This document shows positions 17,592 through 26,727 of a stretch of 64,000 nt of DNA, in pieces. Below the pieces are notes generated by a model, which saw only the letters and a list, made by a program, of their open reading frames with translations, ran no database searches and was not told the DNA's origin. The translations under genes and the position numbers were made by a program. How positions within the stretch are numbered: the first letter of the stretch is position 1; every line of letters starts with the position of its first letter. Location: assembly GCA_963810485.1 (NCBI GenBank), contig CAWENQ010000004.1, positions 1 through 64,000 on the forward strand. The letters are read 5' to 3'. This stretch comes from DATKFM01 sp963810485. GTDB taxonomy: Bacteria > Pseudomonadota > Alphaproteobacteria > Dongiales > Dongiaceae.

Positions 17592-18926
17592 ATGAAGCGG
17601 CTCCTTTTAATCGCGCTGATCGGAGTCATGGCTTCCACGCCAGCGCTGGCGCAACAGCGGCCGGTCTTCATCCGCGACGCGGAGACGGAGGCGGTGATGG
17701 CGCAGTTTGCCGAGCCGATATTCAGCGCCGCGGGCCTCGACCCCACCGCCGTGCACATCTATTTGCTGCAGGACAGCCGCATCAACGCCTTCGTGGCTGG
17801 TGGACAAAACCTGTTTCTGCATACGGGGCTGCTGCGTGCCGCCGAGCACGCGGATCAGGTGATTGGGGTCATCGCCCATGAAACCGGCCATATCGCCGGC
17901 GGGCACCTGCCGAGGCTTAAGGAAGCGCAGCGTATCGCCTCGATTGAGCAGATCCTGTTCTGCACAATGGGCGTCCTGGCGGCTGGCGGTGCTGCAGCCA
18001 GCGGCAGCAGTACGGGTGGCGCCGCGGTTTCGCTCTGCGGTTCCAGCGCACCGATGGCGGGGCTGATGAAGTTCAGCCGGACGCAGGAGTCCGCCGCCGA
18101 TCAGGCGGGCATGAAGTATCTCGACGAAACCGGGCAATCATCCCGCGGCATGCTGGAGTTCCTGGGAATTCTGGCGGATCAGCAAAAAATCGTCCTGCAG
18201 CCGCCGCCCTATCTGCAAAGCCATCCTCTCTCCAACGATCGTATGGAGGCGGTGCGCGCGCATGTTGCGCAATCGCCGCTCAGCAACGAGCCGCCCAGAG
18301 CCGATTACGAATCGGAATTTCAGCGCGTCCGCGCCAAGCTCATCGGCTATGTCGACCCGTTGCCGCGTGTGCTTAAGGAATATCCCGACAGCGACAACAG
18401 TCTCGAGGCACGATATGCGCGGTCGGTCGCGTATTTCGGCGGCGGGCAAATGGTGAAAGCGCTTGCTCAGATCGATAGCCTGCTGGCCGACTATCCGGGC
18501 GACCCCTACTTCAATGAATTGAAGGGCGACATTCTATTCAAGAACGGCAAGACGAAGGCCGCAGTCCCGTTCTATCAGGCCGCCGTGGATGCGGTGCCGG
18601 ATTCGCCGATGCTCCTGCTGTCGCTGGGCCGCACTCAGAGAGAAACCAACGATCCGGCCATGATCAAGGCCGCGATCGAGAACCTGAAGAGGGTGGTTGA
18701 AATCGAGCCGGCCAACCCCGGAGCCTGGAAGAACCTGGGAATCGCCTATGGCTTGAACAAGCAAGATCCCGAGGCGTCGCTGGCCCTGGCGGAATCGGCG
18801 ATCACCTCCGGCGACCGGGCGCGCGCGAGAGCCCTGGCAGAACGCGCCATGAAGGGCCTGCCCACGGGTTCACCCGGCTGGCTTCGGGCCCAGGACATCT
18901 CAAACGCTGTCGGCGGCAGTTCCTAG
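17592..18926 (+). CDS. Periplasmic M48 metalloprotease with TPR repeats (BepA/YfgC-like)
   Basis: A 444-residue zinc protease with a signal peptide (MKRLLLIALIGVMASTPALA, cleaved before QQRP). The zinc motif is H96-E-T-G-H100, and the third ligand lies in the TQESAADQAG segment. A glycine/serine-rich stretch (about 125-150) follows the catalytic helix. The C-terminal half is built from tetratricopeptide-like repeats (for example PGAWKNLGIAYGL). This architecture matches BepA, which monitors LptD and BAM-complex assembly in the outer membrane. The start at 17592 is chosen because the signal peptide begins there. A DsbA-like oxidoreductase follows, consistent with a role in envelope protein quality. 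Confidence 0.9.
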   Translation: MKRLLLIALIGVMASTPALAQQRPVFIRDAETEAVMAQFAEPIFSAAGLDPTAVHIYLLQDSRINAFVAGGQNLFLHTGLLRAAEHADQVIGVIAHETGHIAGGHLPRLKEAQRIASIEQILFCTMGVLAAGGAAASGSSTGGAAVSLCGSSAPMAGLMKFSRTQESAADQAGMKYLDETGQSSRGMLEFLGILADQQKIVLQPPPYLQSHPLSNDRMEAVRAHVAQSPLSNEPPRADYESEFQRVRAKLIGYVDPLPRVLKEYPDSDNSLEARYARSVAYFGGGQMVKALAQIDSLLADYPGDPYFNELKGDILFKNGKTKAAVPFYQAAVDAVPDSPMLLLSLGRTQRETNDPAMIKAAIENLKRVVEIEPANPGAWKNLGIAYGLNKQDPEASLALAESAITSGDRARARALAERAMKGLPTGSPGWLRAQDISNAVGGSS

Positions 18927-19043
18927 ACCCTGCGCCGCGGATGACTTCCGCGTGATACCGGCAGATCCTGTAAATTGACCGATTGTTCCCGGACAAGCGA
19001 TCCGCGAGAATGTCCGCCTATTCAACCCCTAGGAGTTCCAATC

Positions 19044-19796
19044 ATGCGGCGCGTGCTAAGTCTTGGCTGGGCGGCCCTTTGCGCCACCGTACTGCTGACG
19101 GCGGCGAACGGCTATGCGCAGGACAGCAGCGCGCCATCAGCCGATCCGGCGCTTGAGCAGGCGATCCGCGACTACATCCTGGCCCATCCGGAAGTCATCG
19201 CGGAGTCGCTGCAGAAATACCAGCAGCAGCAGGAAGAAGCGCAGAAGCAGGCCCGGGCGCAGGCAGTCAAGGATCTAAAGCCGCAATTGGTGAGCACCCC
19301 TGCGTCGCCGGTTCTCGGCAATCCCAGCGGCGACGTCACCGTCGTGGAGTTCCTCGATTATCGCTGCCCCTATTGCAAGGCGATGCATCAGCCGATCGCC
19401 GACATGATCGCGGCCGACGGCAATGTGCGGGTCGTCATCAAGGAATTCCCGATCCTGGGCGACGAGTCCCTCTTTGCGGCGCGCGCGGCTCTCGCCGCCG
19501 GCAAACAGGGCAAGTATGCGGAAATGCACGCCGCGCTGATGACGTTCAAGGGCAAGCTCAGTGCAAAAGACGTGGAAAATGCCGCCGCTCAACTGGGCCT
19601 GGACGTCGTCCGCCTGAAAGACGACATGGCGGCGCCCGAGGTGGATCAAGAGCTGCAGCAGAACTACAATCTGGCGGAGAGCCTGGGGATCAATGGGACG
19701 CCGGCCTTCGTCATCGGCGATACGCTCATTCCCGGCGCCCTCAAGCTCGATGACCTGAAAGCCCACATCGCCAAGGCGCGCGACGAGGCATCCTAA
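19044..19796 (+). CDS. DsbA/Com1-family periplasmic thiol:disulfide oxidoreductase
   Basis: A 250-residue secreted thioredoxin-fold protein. The signal peptide (to about residue 25, GYAQ) is followed by a glutamine-rich helical region (about 36-76) resembling the N-terminal trimerisation segment of ScsC-like proteins. The active site is Cys108-Pro-Tyr-Cys111, and the cis-proline loop is GTPAFVIG. The protein likely introduces or shuffles disulfides in periplasmic proteins. The ATG at 19044 has AGGAG at a good distance. The Q-rich stalk suggests isomerase-like oligomers rather than classical monomeric DsbA; this is inference. Confidence 0.92.
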   Translation: MRRVLSLGWAALCATVLLTAANGYAQDSSAPSADPALEQAIRDYILAHPEVIAESLQKYQQQQEEAQKQARAQAVKDLKPQLVSTPASPVLGNPSGDVTVVEFLDYRCPYCKAMHQPIADMIAADGNVRVVIKEFPILGDESLFAARAALAAGKQGKYAEMHAALMTFKGKLSAKDVENAAAQLGLDVVRLKDDMAAPEVDQELQQNYNLAESLGINGTPAFVIGDTLIPGALKLDDLKAHIAKARDEAS

Positions 19797-19903
19797 GAAA
19801 CTAGTCGCTGCGTGCAGTTCGGCGCCCCAGACAACCAGTCTGGCGGTTGCCCGAAGGTCCCCTTCCCCTTAGCCTTGCGGCAAGAAAACGGGGAGGCTGG
19901 GCC

Positions 19904-20662
19904 ATGAATCTGAAGGGCAAAACCGCCATCGTTACCGGCAGTTCGCGGGGCATCGGCAAGGCGGTGGCCGAGCGATTTGCGCGCGAAGGCGCCAAGGTCG
20001 TGGTCAACTGCGTCAGCACAGTCGACAAGGCGAAGGCGGTGGCGGACGGCATCCGCAAATCCGGCGGCGAGGCCATCGTGGTGCAGGCCGATGTCAGCAA
20101 GCGTGCGGATGCCGAACGGCTGGTCGCCGAGACGGTCAAGGCCTTCGGCCATCTGGACATCCTCGTCAGCAATGCGGGCATCGTCATCGACAAGCTGTTC
20201 GTCGACAGCACCGATGAGGACTGGTCGCGTGCCATCGAGAACAATCTCCATGGATTCTTCAACGTCACGCGCGCCGCACTGCCACCGATGATCGAGCGGA
20301 AGTATGGGCGCGTCGTCATCACCGGCTCCTGCATCACCGAGGTCGCCGATTTCGGCGGCAACTGCTATTCGGTCTGCACGGCGTCGAAGGGCGGCATCGT
20401 CGCCATGATGAAACCGATCGCCGCCGAAGTCGCGCGGCACGGCATCACCGTGAATGCCGTGTCGCCAGGCTATATCGCGACTGAGATGCTGGGCGAGATC
20501 GATCCCGCTGGATTGGAAGCGACGCTGAAGATCGTGCCCATGCGGCGCTATGGCAAACCGGAAGAGATCGCCTCCGCCATGGCGTTCCTTGCCTCCGACG
20601 ATGCCGCCTACATCACCGGCCAGACCATCCGGGTCAACGGCGGCATGTCCATGGGCGGCTGA
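19904..20662 (+). CDS. Short-chain dehydrogenase/reductase with irregular YxxxK spacing
   Basis: A 252-residue SDR, similar in form to 3-oxoacyl-ACP reductases. The nucleotide-binding motif is TGSSRGIG (about 11-18), NAG is in SNAGIVI, and the PGYIATEM loop is present. In place of a clean YxxxK, the sequence is NCYSVCTASKGG: the Tyr lies seven residues before the Lys instead of four, and a Cys occupies the canonical Tyr position. The serine is 13 residues before that Tyr, the usual Ser-to-Tyr distance. So either three residues are inserted or the activity is altered. Substrate unknown. Confidence 0.88.
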   Translation: MNLKGKTAIVTGSSRGIGKAVAERFAREGAKVVVNCVSTVDKAKAVADGIRKSGGEAIVVQADVSKRADAERLVAETVKAFGHLDILVSNAGIVIDKLFVDSTDEDWSRAIENNLHGFFNVTRAALPPMIERKYGRVVITGSCITEVADFGGNCYSVCTASKGGIVAMMKPIAAEVARHGITVNAVSPGYIATEMLGEIDPAGLEATLKIVPMRRYGKPEEIASAMAFLASDDAAYITGQTIRVNGGMSMGG

Positions 20663-20688
20663 AGCAGGTTGAACGACCTCGTGCAATC

Positions 20689-21990
20689 ATGAGCAGCGCC
20701 ACTCACGGCCGCGCCGACGCCACGTTGAATGCTGTCGTGCGCGCGCTGGGCGCCGTGCTGTTGGGCTTCGGGCTGCTCAGCGTGGCCAGCGGCGCGCTGT
20801 TCGCCTTGATCGGTATCCGGCTGGGCGCGGCCGGGATCTCCTCGACCGTGATAGGTCTGGTGATGTCGGCGTATTTCTTCGGCTTGCTGCTGGGCTCGCT
20901 GAGCGCCGACCGGATCATCACGCGGGCGGGACATATCCGCGCCTTCGCTGTCTTTGCCGCGACTGCCGCCATAGCAGTGCTGCTGCTGGCGCTATGGGAC
21001 TCCCTGGTGCTGTGGATCGCCCTGCGCGCCGCCGCCGGCTATTGCATGGCCGGGCTCTACATGACCATGGAGAGCTGGCTCAATCACCGCGCCGCAAACG
21101 AGATCCGCGGCCGCTGTTTCGCTGTTTACGCGGTGATCAGTGGCGCAGCCGTAGCAGGTGGTCCGCTGCTGCTGAACCTCGGCGATCCCCTCGACTTCGA
21201 GCTTTTCTCGCTCACGGCTATCCTGTTCGTCGCAGCGCTGTTGCCTGTGGCGCTGACCCGCACCGGAAATCCGGAGATCGCGCGGCGCACGCGGCTCAGC
21301 CTGCCGCGGCTGTTCGCGATCTCGCCGCTGGGAGTCGCGGGCTGCATGACCGCCGGGCTGGTAAACAGCTCCTTCTACGGCATGGGTGCCGTTTATGGGC
21401 AGGCGGTGGGGCTGAAGCCAGGCGCCGTGTCGCTGTTCATGACGGTGACGCTGGTCGGAGGCCTGCTGGCGCAGTTTCCGGTCGGCGCCTTCTCGGATCG
21501 CATGGACCGCCGGCGGCTCATGCTCATTCTCACCCTGGCCGCGGCGGGGATCGCCGGCGTGATGGCGGTCAGCGGTGTCAGTGCGCTGCTGCCGCTCGCG
21601 GCCCTCGGCTTTCTAATGGATGCCGCCGCCCATCCGCTCTACGGCCTCAGTGTCGCGCAAACCAACGACTATGTGGAACGCGACCAGTTCGTCCCCGCGG
21701 CCGGCGGGCTGCTGCTGGCGTATGGCATCGGCGCCAGCCTGGGGCCGATCGTGTCGTCGCAGGTCATGGAGACGATGGGTCCGCGGGGCCTGTTTGCCTT
21801 CATCATGGCGGCGCTTCTGTTGATTGCCGCTTTCACGGCCTACCGCATGACCCGCCGCACGGCGAAACCGCTGGCCGAACAGGGAGAGTTCATCAAGGTG
21901 CCGCAGACGACACAGGGAGCGGCAGAGATGGATCCGCGGGCGCCGGGAACGGGTGCGCCTCACAATGAGAACGCCGCCAACGAAGAATAA
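20689..21990 (+). CDS. MFS transporter (YcaD-like)
   Basis: A 433-residue major facilitator superfamily protein with about 12 predicted membrane helices between residues 15 and 390. The early motif (SADRIITRAGHIRAF) corresponds to the conserved loop between helices 2 and 3, and the second half repeats it at FSDRMDRRRLML. The conserved ESWLN motif after helix 4 is typical of the YcaD subgroup of putative transporters. The C-terminal 40 residues are hydrophilic. The gene sits 26 bases after the SDR gene and 15 bases before an FAD oxidoreductase, so all three may form one operon. The substrate is not evident. Confidence 0.88.
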   Translation: MSSATHGRADATLNAVVRALGAVLLGFGLLSVASGALFALIGIRLGAAGISSTVIGLVMSAYFFGLLLGSLSADRIITRAGHIRAFAVFAATAAIAVLLLALWDSLVLWIALRAAAGYCMAGLYMTMESWLNHRAANEIRGRCFAVYAVISGAAVAGGPLLLNLGDPLDFELFSLTAILFVAALLPVALTRTGNPEIARRTRLSLPRLFAISPLGVAGCMTAGLVNSSFYGMGAVYGQAVGLKPGAVSLFMTVTLVGGLLAQFPVGAFSDRMDRRRLMLILTLAAAGIAGVMAVSGVSALLPLAALGFLMDAAAHPLYGLSVAQTNDYVERDQFVPAAGGLLLAYGIGASLGPIVSSQVMETMGPRGLFAFIMAALLLIAAFTAYRMTRRTAKPLAEQGEFIKVPQTTQGAAEMDPRAPGTGAPHNENAANEE

Positions 21991-22005
21991 GAACGGCGGA
22001 CCGAC

Positions 22006-23298
22006 ATGACCGAGATCTTCACAACTGACTTCCGGGAGCAGCCCTATTGGTGGGATGCGGCGCCGCGGCCGCAAACGCCGCAGCGCCCGCTGCCGCCGCA
22101 GGTCGACGTGGCGATCGTCGGGTCCGGCCATACCGGCCTGTCGGCGGCGCTGACGCTGGCCCGTGCGGGACGGAGCGTCGCCGTGTTCGACGCGCAGGAT
22201 CCGGGCGAAGGCGCCAGCTCGCGCAATGCCGGCTATGTCGGCCGCTCGCTGAAGCATAGCTTCGGGAGTATCCGGGAGAATGAGGGCCTGGAGCGGGCGA
22301 TCACCGTCTTCCGCGACATGCGCGCCGCCTTCGACTATGTGCTCGAACTCGTGCAGACCGAGCAGATCGATTGCAAGCTGCGCCAGCGCGGCCGCTTCAT
22401 CGCGGCGCAGGATCAGGCGCAGTACGACTCGATGGCGCGGGAATACGAGTTGCGGGAAAAGCATCTGGGCGAACCCTTCGAGATGATCCCGCGCGAGCGA
22501 CTCACGAGCGAGACCGGCGCCCAGGGCTATATCGGCGGCGCGGTGATTCCCGATCACGGCACTTTTCATCCCGGGCTGTATCATCAAGGCCTGCTCGATC
22601 GCGTCATTGCGCAAGGCGTCGAGGTCCATGGACGCACGCCGGTCACCGGCCTGCAGCGCGACGGCGACGGAATCGTCGTCAAGACGAGCAGAGGCGCTCT
22701 GCGCGCGCGCGATGCCATCGTGGCCACGAACGGCTATACCGACAAATCCCTGCCCTGGTTCCAGCGGCGCGTGGTGCCGTTCCACGGCTTCATGGTGGCG
22801 ACGGAGCCGTTGCCATCGGATGTCATCAAGCGCGTCTCGCCGCAGGGCCGGCCCTTCATCGAATACACGAACAACATCTTCTTCATGCGTCCGTCGCCGG
22901 ACGAGGAGCGCATTCTGTTCGGCGGATTTACCGGCGGTCCCGTCGCCGATCTCAAGGCAAAAGTAGCGCGGCTGCATAAGGCGCTGGGCCGGCTGGTGCC
23001 CGATCTCGCGACAGTCCGTCTGTCCCATGCCTGGAGCGGGAGATGCGCCGCCAGCTTCGATCAGTATCCCCATATCGGTCGGCAGGACGGCGTGCACTAC
23101 GCCATGGGCTATTGCTTCGCCGGCGTGCCCATGGGGACCTGGATGGGCCGGAAAGTGGCGCTCAAGCTGCTGGGCGATAAGCAAGGGGCCACCGCGTTCG
23201 ATGAGTTGCCGCTGCGGGCGCCGTTCTGGTATGGCGGCAATCCCTGGTTCGTGCCGCTCTATATGAAGTACATGGACTGGCAGGATGGGCGGCTCTGA
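22006..23298 (+). CDS. FAD-dependent oxidoreductase (DAO family, PuuB/OrdL-like)
   Basis: A 430-residue flavoprotein. The Rossmann FAD motif is VAIVGSGHTGLSAALTLARAG (about 30-50), preceded by the EQPYWWD segment that is typical of gamma-glutamylputrescine oxidases and related amine oxidases. The GEGASSRNAGYVG segment fits the flavin-contacting loop of the DAO family. Near the C-terminus, GVHYAMGYCFAGVPMGTWMGRK is the second FAD-binding stretch. It probably oxidises an amine or amino acid substrate; a polyamine derivative is a guess. It follows the MFS gene by 15 bases, so the transporter may import its substrate. Confidence 0.88.
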   Translation: MTEIFTTDFREQPYWWDAAPRPQTPQRPLPPQVDVAIVGSGHTGLSAALTLARAGRSVAVFDAQDPGEGASSRNAGYVGRSLKHSFGSIRENEGLERAITVFRDMRAAFDYVLELVQTEQIDCKLRQRGRFIAAQDQAQYDSMAREYELREKHLGEPFEMIPRERLTSETGAQGYIGGAVIPDHGTFHPGLYHQGLLDRVIAQGVEVHGRTPVTGLQRDGDGIVVKTSRGALRARDAIVATNGYTDKSLPWFQRRVVPFHGFMVATEPLPSDVIKRVSPQGRPFIEYTNNIFFMRPSPDEERILFGGFTGGPVADLKAKVARLHKALGRLVPDLATVRLSHAWSGRCAASFDQYPHIGRQDGVHYAMGYCFAGVPMGTWMGRKVALKLLGDKQGATAFDELPLRAPFWYGGNPWFVPLYMKYMDWQDGRL

Positions 23299-23398
23299 GG
23301 CCGCCGGGGTGCCATTGCGCACAACCGGGACAATGTTATAAGTCTGTGATTCACCGGCCGAATCGCCCGGAAGACCTGCCAGGGGAGCCTGTCTGACC

Positions 23399-23857
23399 GT
23401 GCCTAGCGCGCCCAAAATTCTTGTCATAAACGGGCCGAACCTCAACATGCTCGGCGTACGCGAGCCCGCTGTTTATGGCCGCGCGACGCTGGGCGATGTG
23501 GAGAAGCTGTGCCGGCGCCATGCGCGGCCGCTCGGCTTGGCGCTGGACTTCCGGCAATCGAATATCGAAGGCGAGATGGTCACTTGGATCCAGCAGTCGC
23601 GCAAAGACCATGCGGGGATCATCATCAATGCCGGCGCCTATACCCATACCTCGATCGCCGTCCTCGATGCGCTGCAGACCACGGAACTACCTATCATCGA
23701 GGTGCATCTCTCCAACATCTATCGGCGCGAGGAGTTCCGTCACCATTCCTATGTCAGCCTGGCGGCCCGCGCGGTGATCTGCGGCCTAGGCCCGAGCGGC
23801 TATCGCTTGGCGCTCGAGGCCATGGCCGAAATCTTGCAAACGACGAAGGACGCCTGA
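23399..23857 (+). CDS. aroQ: Type II 3-dehydroquinate dehydratase
   Basis: A 152-residue enzyme of the shikimate pathway that converts 3-dehydroquinate to 3-dehydroshikimate. Signatures are INGPNLNMLGVREPAVYG at the N-terminus, FRQSNIEGEMV, INAGAYTHTS and EVHLSNIYRREEFRHHS. The start is GTG at 23399, with AGGGGAG upstream. Its stop overlaps the accB start (TGATG), so translation is coupled. The aroQ-accB-accC order is very common in proteobacteria. Confidence 0.97.
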   Translation: MPSAPKILVINGPNLNMLGVREPAVYGRATLGDVEKLCRRHARPLGLALDFRQSNIEGEMVTWIQQSRKDHAGIIINAGAYTHTSIAVLDALQTTELPIIEVHLSNIYRREEFRHHSYVSLAARAVICGLGPSGYRLALEAMAEILQTTKDA

Positions 23858-24294
23858 TGCCGAAATTCGATGTCGATGAAAGCTTGGTGCTCAAGCTTGC
23901 CGCCCTGTTGGAAAAAACCGGGCTGACGGAGATCGAGTTCGAAGCTGGCGAACAACGCATCCGCGTGACCCGGGGCAGCACGGTGATTCAAGCCGCCGCG
24001 CCGGCGGCAGCAGCGGTGGCGCCGGTTGCCACCGCACCCGCCGTCAGCGACGGACCGCCGGCGGGCGCCGTCATGTCACCGATGGTAGGCACGGCCTATG
24101 CCTCCGCGTCCCCGGGCGCCGATCACTTCGTCAAGGTCGGGGACCGCGTGCAGAAGGGGCAGACGTTGCTGATCATCGAGGCGATGAAGGTGATGAACCC
24201 GATACCCGCTCCTCATGCCGGCACAGTCAAAGAGATCCTCTTCGACGACGGCCGTCCGGTCGAGTATGGCGACATCCTGATGGTCGTCGCCTGA
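23857..24294 (+). CDS. accB: Biotin carboxyl carrier protein of acetyl-CoA carboxylase
   Basis: A 145-residue carrier that holds biotin for the acetyl-CoA carboxylase reaction, the first step of fatty-acid synthesis. The biotinylated lysine is Lys111 in EAMKVMNP. The N-terminal 40 residues form the usual AccB helical region, joined by an Ala/Pro-rich linker (about 45-70) to the biotinyl domain. It overlaps aroQ by one base and is followed 36 bases later by accC. Confidence 0.97.
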   Translation: MPKFDVDESLVLKLAALLEKTGLTEIEFEAGEQRIRVTRGSTVIQAAAPAAAAVAPVATAPAVSDGPPAGAVMSPMVGTAYASASPGADHFVKVGDRVQKGQTLLIIEAMKVMNPIPAPHAGTVKEILFDDGRPVEYGDILMVVA

Positions 24295-24330
24295 GCCGCG
24301 GCACGACGAGCGCATAGGCGGCCCGCCGGC

Positions 24331-25674
24331 ATGTTCGAAAAAGTCCTGATCGCCAACCGCGGAGAGATCGCGCTGCGCATCCATCGCGCCTGCCGCGAGA
24401 TGGGCATCCGCACCGTCGCCGTGCATTCCACCGCCGACGCCGACGCGATGCATGTGCGTCTGGCGGACGAGAGCGTCTGCATCGGCCCGCCACCGAGCCG
24501 CGAGAGCTATCTCAACATGCCGGCCATCCTGACCGCGGCCAGCATCGCCGGCGCCGATGCGATCCATCCGGGCATCGGCTTTTTGTCGGAGAACGCCAAA
24601 TTCGCTTCGATGGTCGAGGAGCACGGTTTCACCTTCATCGGCCCGACGCCTGAGCATATCTCCATGATGGGCGACAAAGTGGAGGCGAAGGACGCCGCGA
24701 TCAAGCTGGGCCTGCCGGTCGTGCCGGGTTCGCCCGGGGCCGTCAGCAACGATGCGGAGGCGATGGATCTCGCCGACGGCATCGGCTATCCCATACTGGT
24801 CAAAGCGGCGGCGGGCGGCGGCGGCAAAGGCATGAAGGTCGCCAACTCGCGCGATGAAATGGTGCAGGCGCTGAGCCTGGCGCGGGCCGAGGCCAAGGCG
24901 AATTTCGGCAATGACGCCGTCTATCTCGAAAAATACCTGTCCCATCCCCGGCATATCGAGATGCAGATCCTGGGCGACAGCCACGGGAACGTGATCCATC
25001 TGGGCGAGCGGGATTGCTCGATGCAACGCCGCCATCAGAAGGTGCTGGAGGAAGCGCCCTCGCCCGCGCTCAATGCCGCGCAGCGGCGGGAGATCGGCGA
25101 AACCGCGATCACGGCGATGAAGAAGCTGGGCTATCGCAGCGCCGGCACCATCGAGTTCCTGTTCCAGGATGGGAAGTTTTACTTCATCGAGATGAACACC
25201 CGCCTGCAGGTGGAGCATCCGGTGTCGGAGATGATCACCGGCATCGACCTGGTGCGGGAGCAGATCCGCGTCGCCGCCGGCGCGCCGCTGGGCATGACGC
25301 AGGACGAGATCACTTTCAACGGCCACGCCATCGAATGCCGGATCAATGCCGAGGACCCCGTCACATTCCGTCCGTCCCCGGGCAAGATCACCGACTATCA
25401 TGCGCCGGGCGGCCTGGGGGTGCGGGTCGATTCCGCGCTCTACACCGGCTATCGCGTGCCGTCGCACTATGACAGCCTGATCGCCAAGCTGATTGTCCAT
25501 GGCACCAGCCGAAACGAGTGCCTGATGCGGCTGCGGCGGGCGCTCGAGGAATTCGTCATCGGCGGCATCGACACCAGCATTCCCTTGCACCGCCGGCTTA
25601 TCGCGGCCGGCGACTTCATCAACGGCGACTACGATATCCGTTGGCTGGAAAAATTTGTGATCGTCGAATCCTAG
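24331..25674 (+). CDS. accC: Biotin carboxylase subunit of acetyl-CoA carboxylase
   Basis: A 447-residue ATP-dependent biotin carboxylase. It begins FEKVLIANRGEIALRIHRACREMG, the typical N-terminus. The ATP-grasp loop is KAAAGGGGKGMKV (about 150-165), and the catalytic region includes FIEMNTRLQVEHPVSEMITG. The length equals the family norm. It works with AccB, encoded just upstream; the carboxyltransferase subunits are not in the window. Confidence 0.97.
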   Translation: MFEKVLIANRGEIALRIHRACREMGIRTVAVHSTADADAMHVRLADESVCIGPPPSRESYLNMPAILTAASIAGADAIHPGIGFLSENAKFASMVEEHGFTFIGPTPEHISMMGDKVEAKDAAIKLGLPVVPGSPGAVSNDAEAMDLADGIGYPILVKAAAGGGGKGMKVANSRDEMVQALSLARAEAKANFGNDAVYLEKYLSHPRHIEMQILGDSHGNVIHLGERDCSMQRRHQKVLEEAPSPALNAAQRREIGETAITAMKKLGYRSAGTIEFLFQDGKFYFIEMNTRLQVEHPVSEMITGIDLVREQIRVAAGAPLGMTQDEITFNGHAIECRINAEDPVTFRPSPGKITDYHAPGGLGVRVDSALYTGYRVPSHYDSLIAKLIVHGTSRNECLMRLRRALEEFVIGGIDTSIPLHRRLIAAGDFINGDYDIRWLEKFVIVES

Positions 25675-25741
25675 AGGGTTCCCGTTCCACGCGTTCTTGC
25701 GGTATCATCGGCGCAACCGGTCAACGAAACCGCCGATCGCC

Positions 25742-26392
25742 ATGGTCACGCTGACGCCTCATATGCTGCTCCGGGCCTATGCTCTCGGCGTTTTTCCCAT
25801 GGCCGAGGGACGGCACGATCCGCATGTCTATTGGATCGACCCGGAGATGCGCGGCATCCTGCCGCTGGACCACATTCATATCTCCCGCAGCCTGCGCAAG
25901 ACGTTGCGCCGCAATCCGTTCGAGATCCGCTGCGACAGCGATTTCGAGGGAATCATCGAGGGCTGCGCGGCACCGGGCCCCGGCCGCGCCGACACCTGGA
26001 TCAACCACCAGATCCACCAGCTCAACCGCCAGCTTTTCGAAATGGGCTTTGCCCACACGGTCGAATGCTGGAAAGACGGGGAGATGGTTGGCGGCCTCTA
26101 TGGCATCTCAATCGGCGGCGCGTTCTTCGGCGAAAGCATGTTCAGCCGGGCCACCGACGCCAGCAAGGTGGCGCTGGTGCATCTGGCGGTGCGGCTGAAG
26201 CTCGGCGGCTATCAGCTATTGGATACGCAGTTCGTCACGCCGCATCTGCAGCAATTCGGAACCGTCGAGATTCCCCGGGCCGAATACCGGCAGCGACTGA
26301 CCCGCGCCATCGGCAAGCCGGCAAAGTTTCAGGGCGTGGTTTCGGGAGCGGAAGTCGAGGCGTTCTTGCAGTCGACGACCCAGACGTCATAG
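25742..26392 (+). CDS. aat: Leucyl/phenylalanyl-tRNA-protein transferase
   Basis: A 216-residue enzyme that attaches Leu or Phe to the N-terminus of proteins with basic N-terminal residues, marking them for ClpS/ClpAP degradation. Family signatures are LLRAYALGVFPMAE, YWIDPEMRGILPLD, WINHQIHQLNRQLFEMG, ECWKDGEMVGGLYG, GAFFGESMFSRATDASKVALVHL and QLLDTQFVTPHLQQFG. The ATG at 25742 is taken as start. Its 3' end overlaps the 3' end of the opposite DUF2155 gene by 64 bases. Confidence 0.96.
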   Translation: MVTLTPHMLLRAYALGVFPMAEGRHDPHVYWIDPEMRGILPLDHIHISRSLRKTLRRNPFEIRCDSDFEGIIEGCAAPGPGRADTWINHQIHQLNRQLFEMGFAHTVECWKDGEMVGGLYGISIGGAFFGESMFSRATDASKVALVHLAVRLKLGGYQLLDTQFVTPHLQQFGTVEIPRAEYRQRLTRAIGKPAKFQGVVSGAEVEAFLQSTTQTS

Positions 26393-26727
26393 ACCGGGTG
26401 ATCCAGCGCCGACAGCGCCGGACTTGACGCGAACATCCAGCCCGAGAACTCCAACTTCGGCTGTTCGTCGGGCAATTCCTCGATGATCTCGATGAAGACA
26501 GAGCTTTCCGGCGTTTCCTCCGGGGGGCGCTTGTCGCAATGGCGCGGCGTGATCTTCAGGCTGCCGAAAGTGATCGTCGTTCCGATCGGCACTTCGACAC
26601 GCGATACGCGGGCGGAAATCTTGTCCAATGTTTCCAGGATTACCGTATCGGCGGGATCGGCTGCAGCAGGCAGCGCTGACAGCGAAAGGGCGAACCCAAT
26701 TGCAATGGAGAGGCCGCGCCGGTTCAT
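26329..26727 (-). CDS. DUF2155 domain secreted protein
   Basis: A 132-residue secreted alphaproteobacterial protein with a signal peptide (SIAIGFALSLSALPAAA). The mature part contains the DUF2155 signatures: LDKISARVSRVEVPIGTTITFGSL, CDKRPPEETPESSVFIEI and FSGWMFASSPALSALDHPVYDVWVVDC. Two cysteines (HCDKR and VDCKN) may form a disulfide. Function is unknown. The start overlaps the stop of the upstream gene as ATGA, and the 3' end overlaps aat antiparallel by 64 bases. Its neighbourhood with aat is conserved in Rhodospirillales and Rhizobiales as far as I know. Confidence 0.93.
   Translation of the reverse strand: MNRRGLSIAIGFALSLSALPAAADPADTVILETLDKISARVSRVEVPIGTTITFGSLKITPRHCDKRPPEETPESSVFIEIIEELPDEQPKLEFSGWMFASSPALSALDHPVYDVWVVDCKNASTSAPETTP

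Noticed and set aside
21613..23448. A 611-codon open frame on the minus strand opposite the MFS and FAD oxidoreductase genes
   Set aside because: It is a shadow frame of high-GC coding sequence: Arg/His/Ala/Gly-rich composition, no domain, and it spans two well-supported plus-strand genes.
24076..25590. A 504-codon minus-strand open frame opposite accB and accC
   Set aside because: Same composition bias; accC below it is unmistakable.
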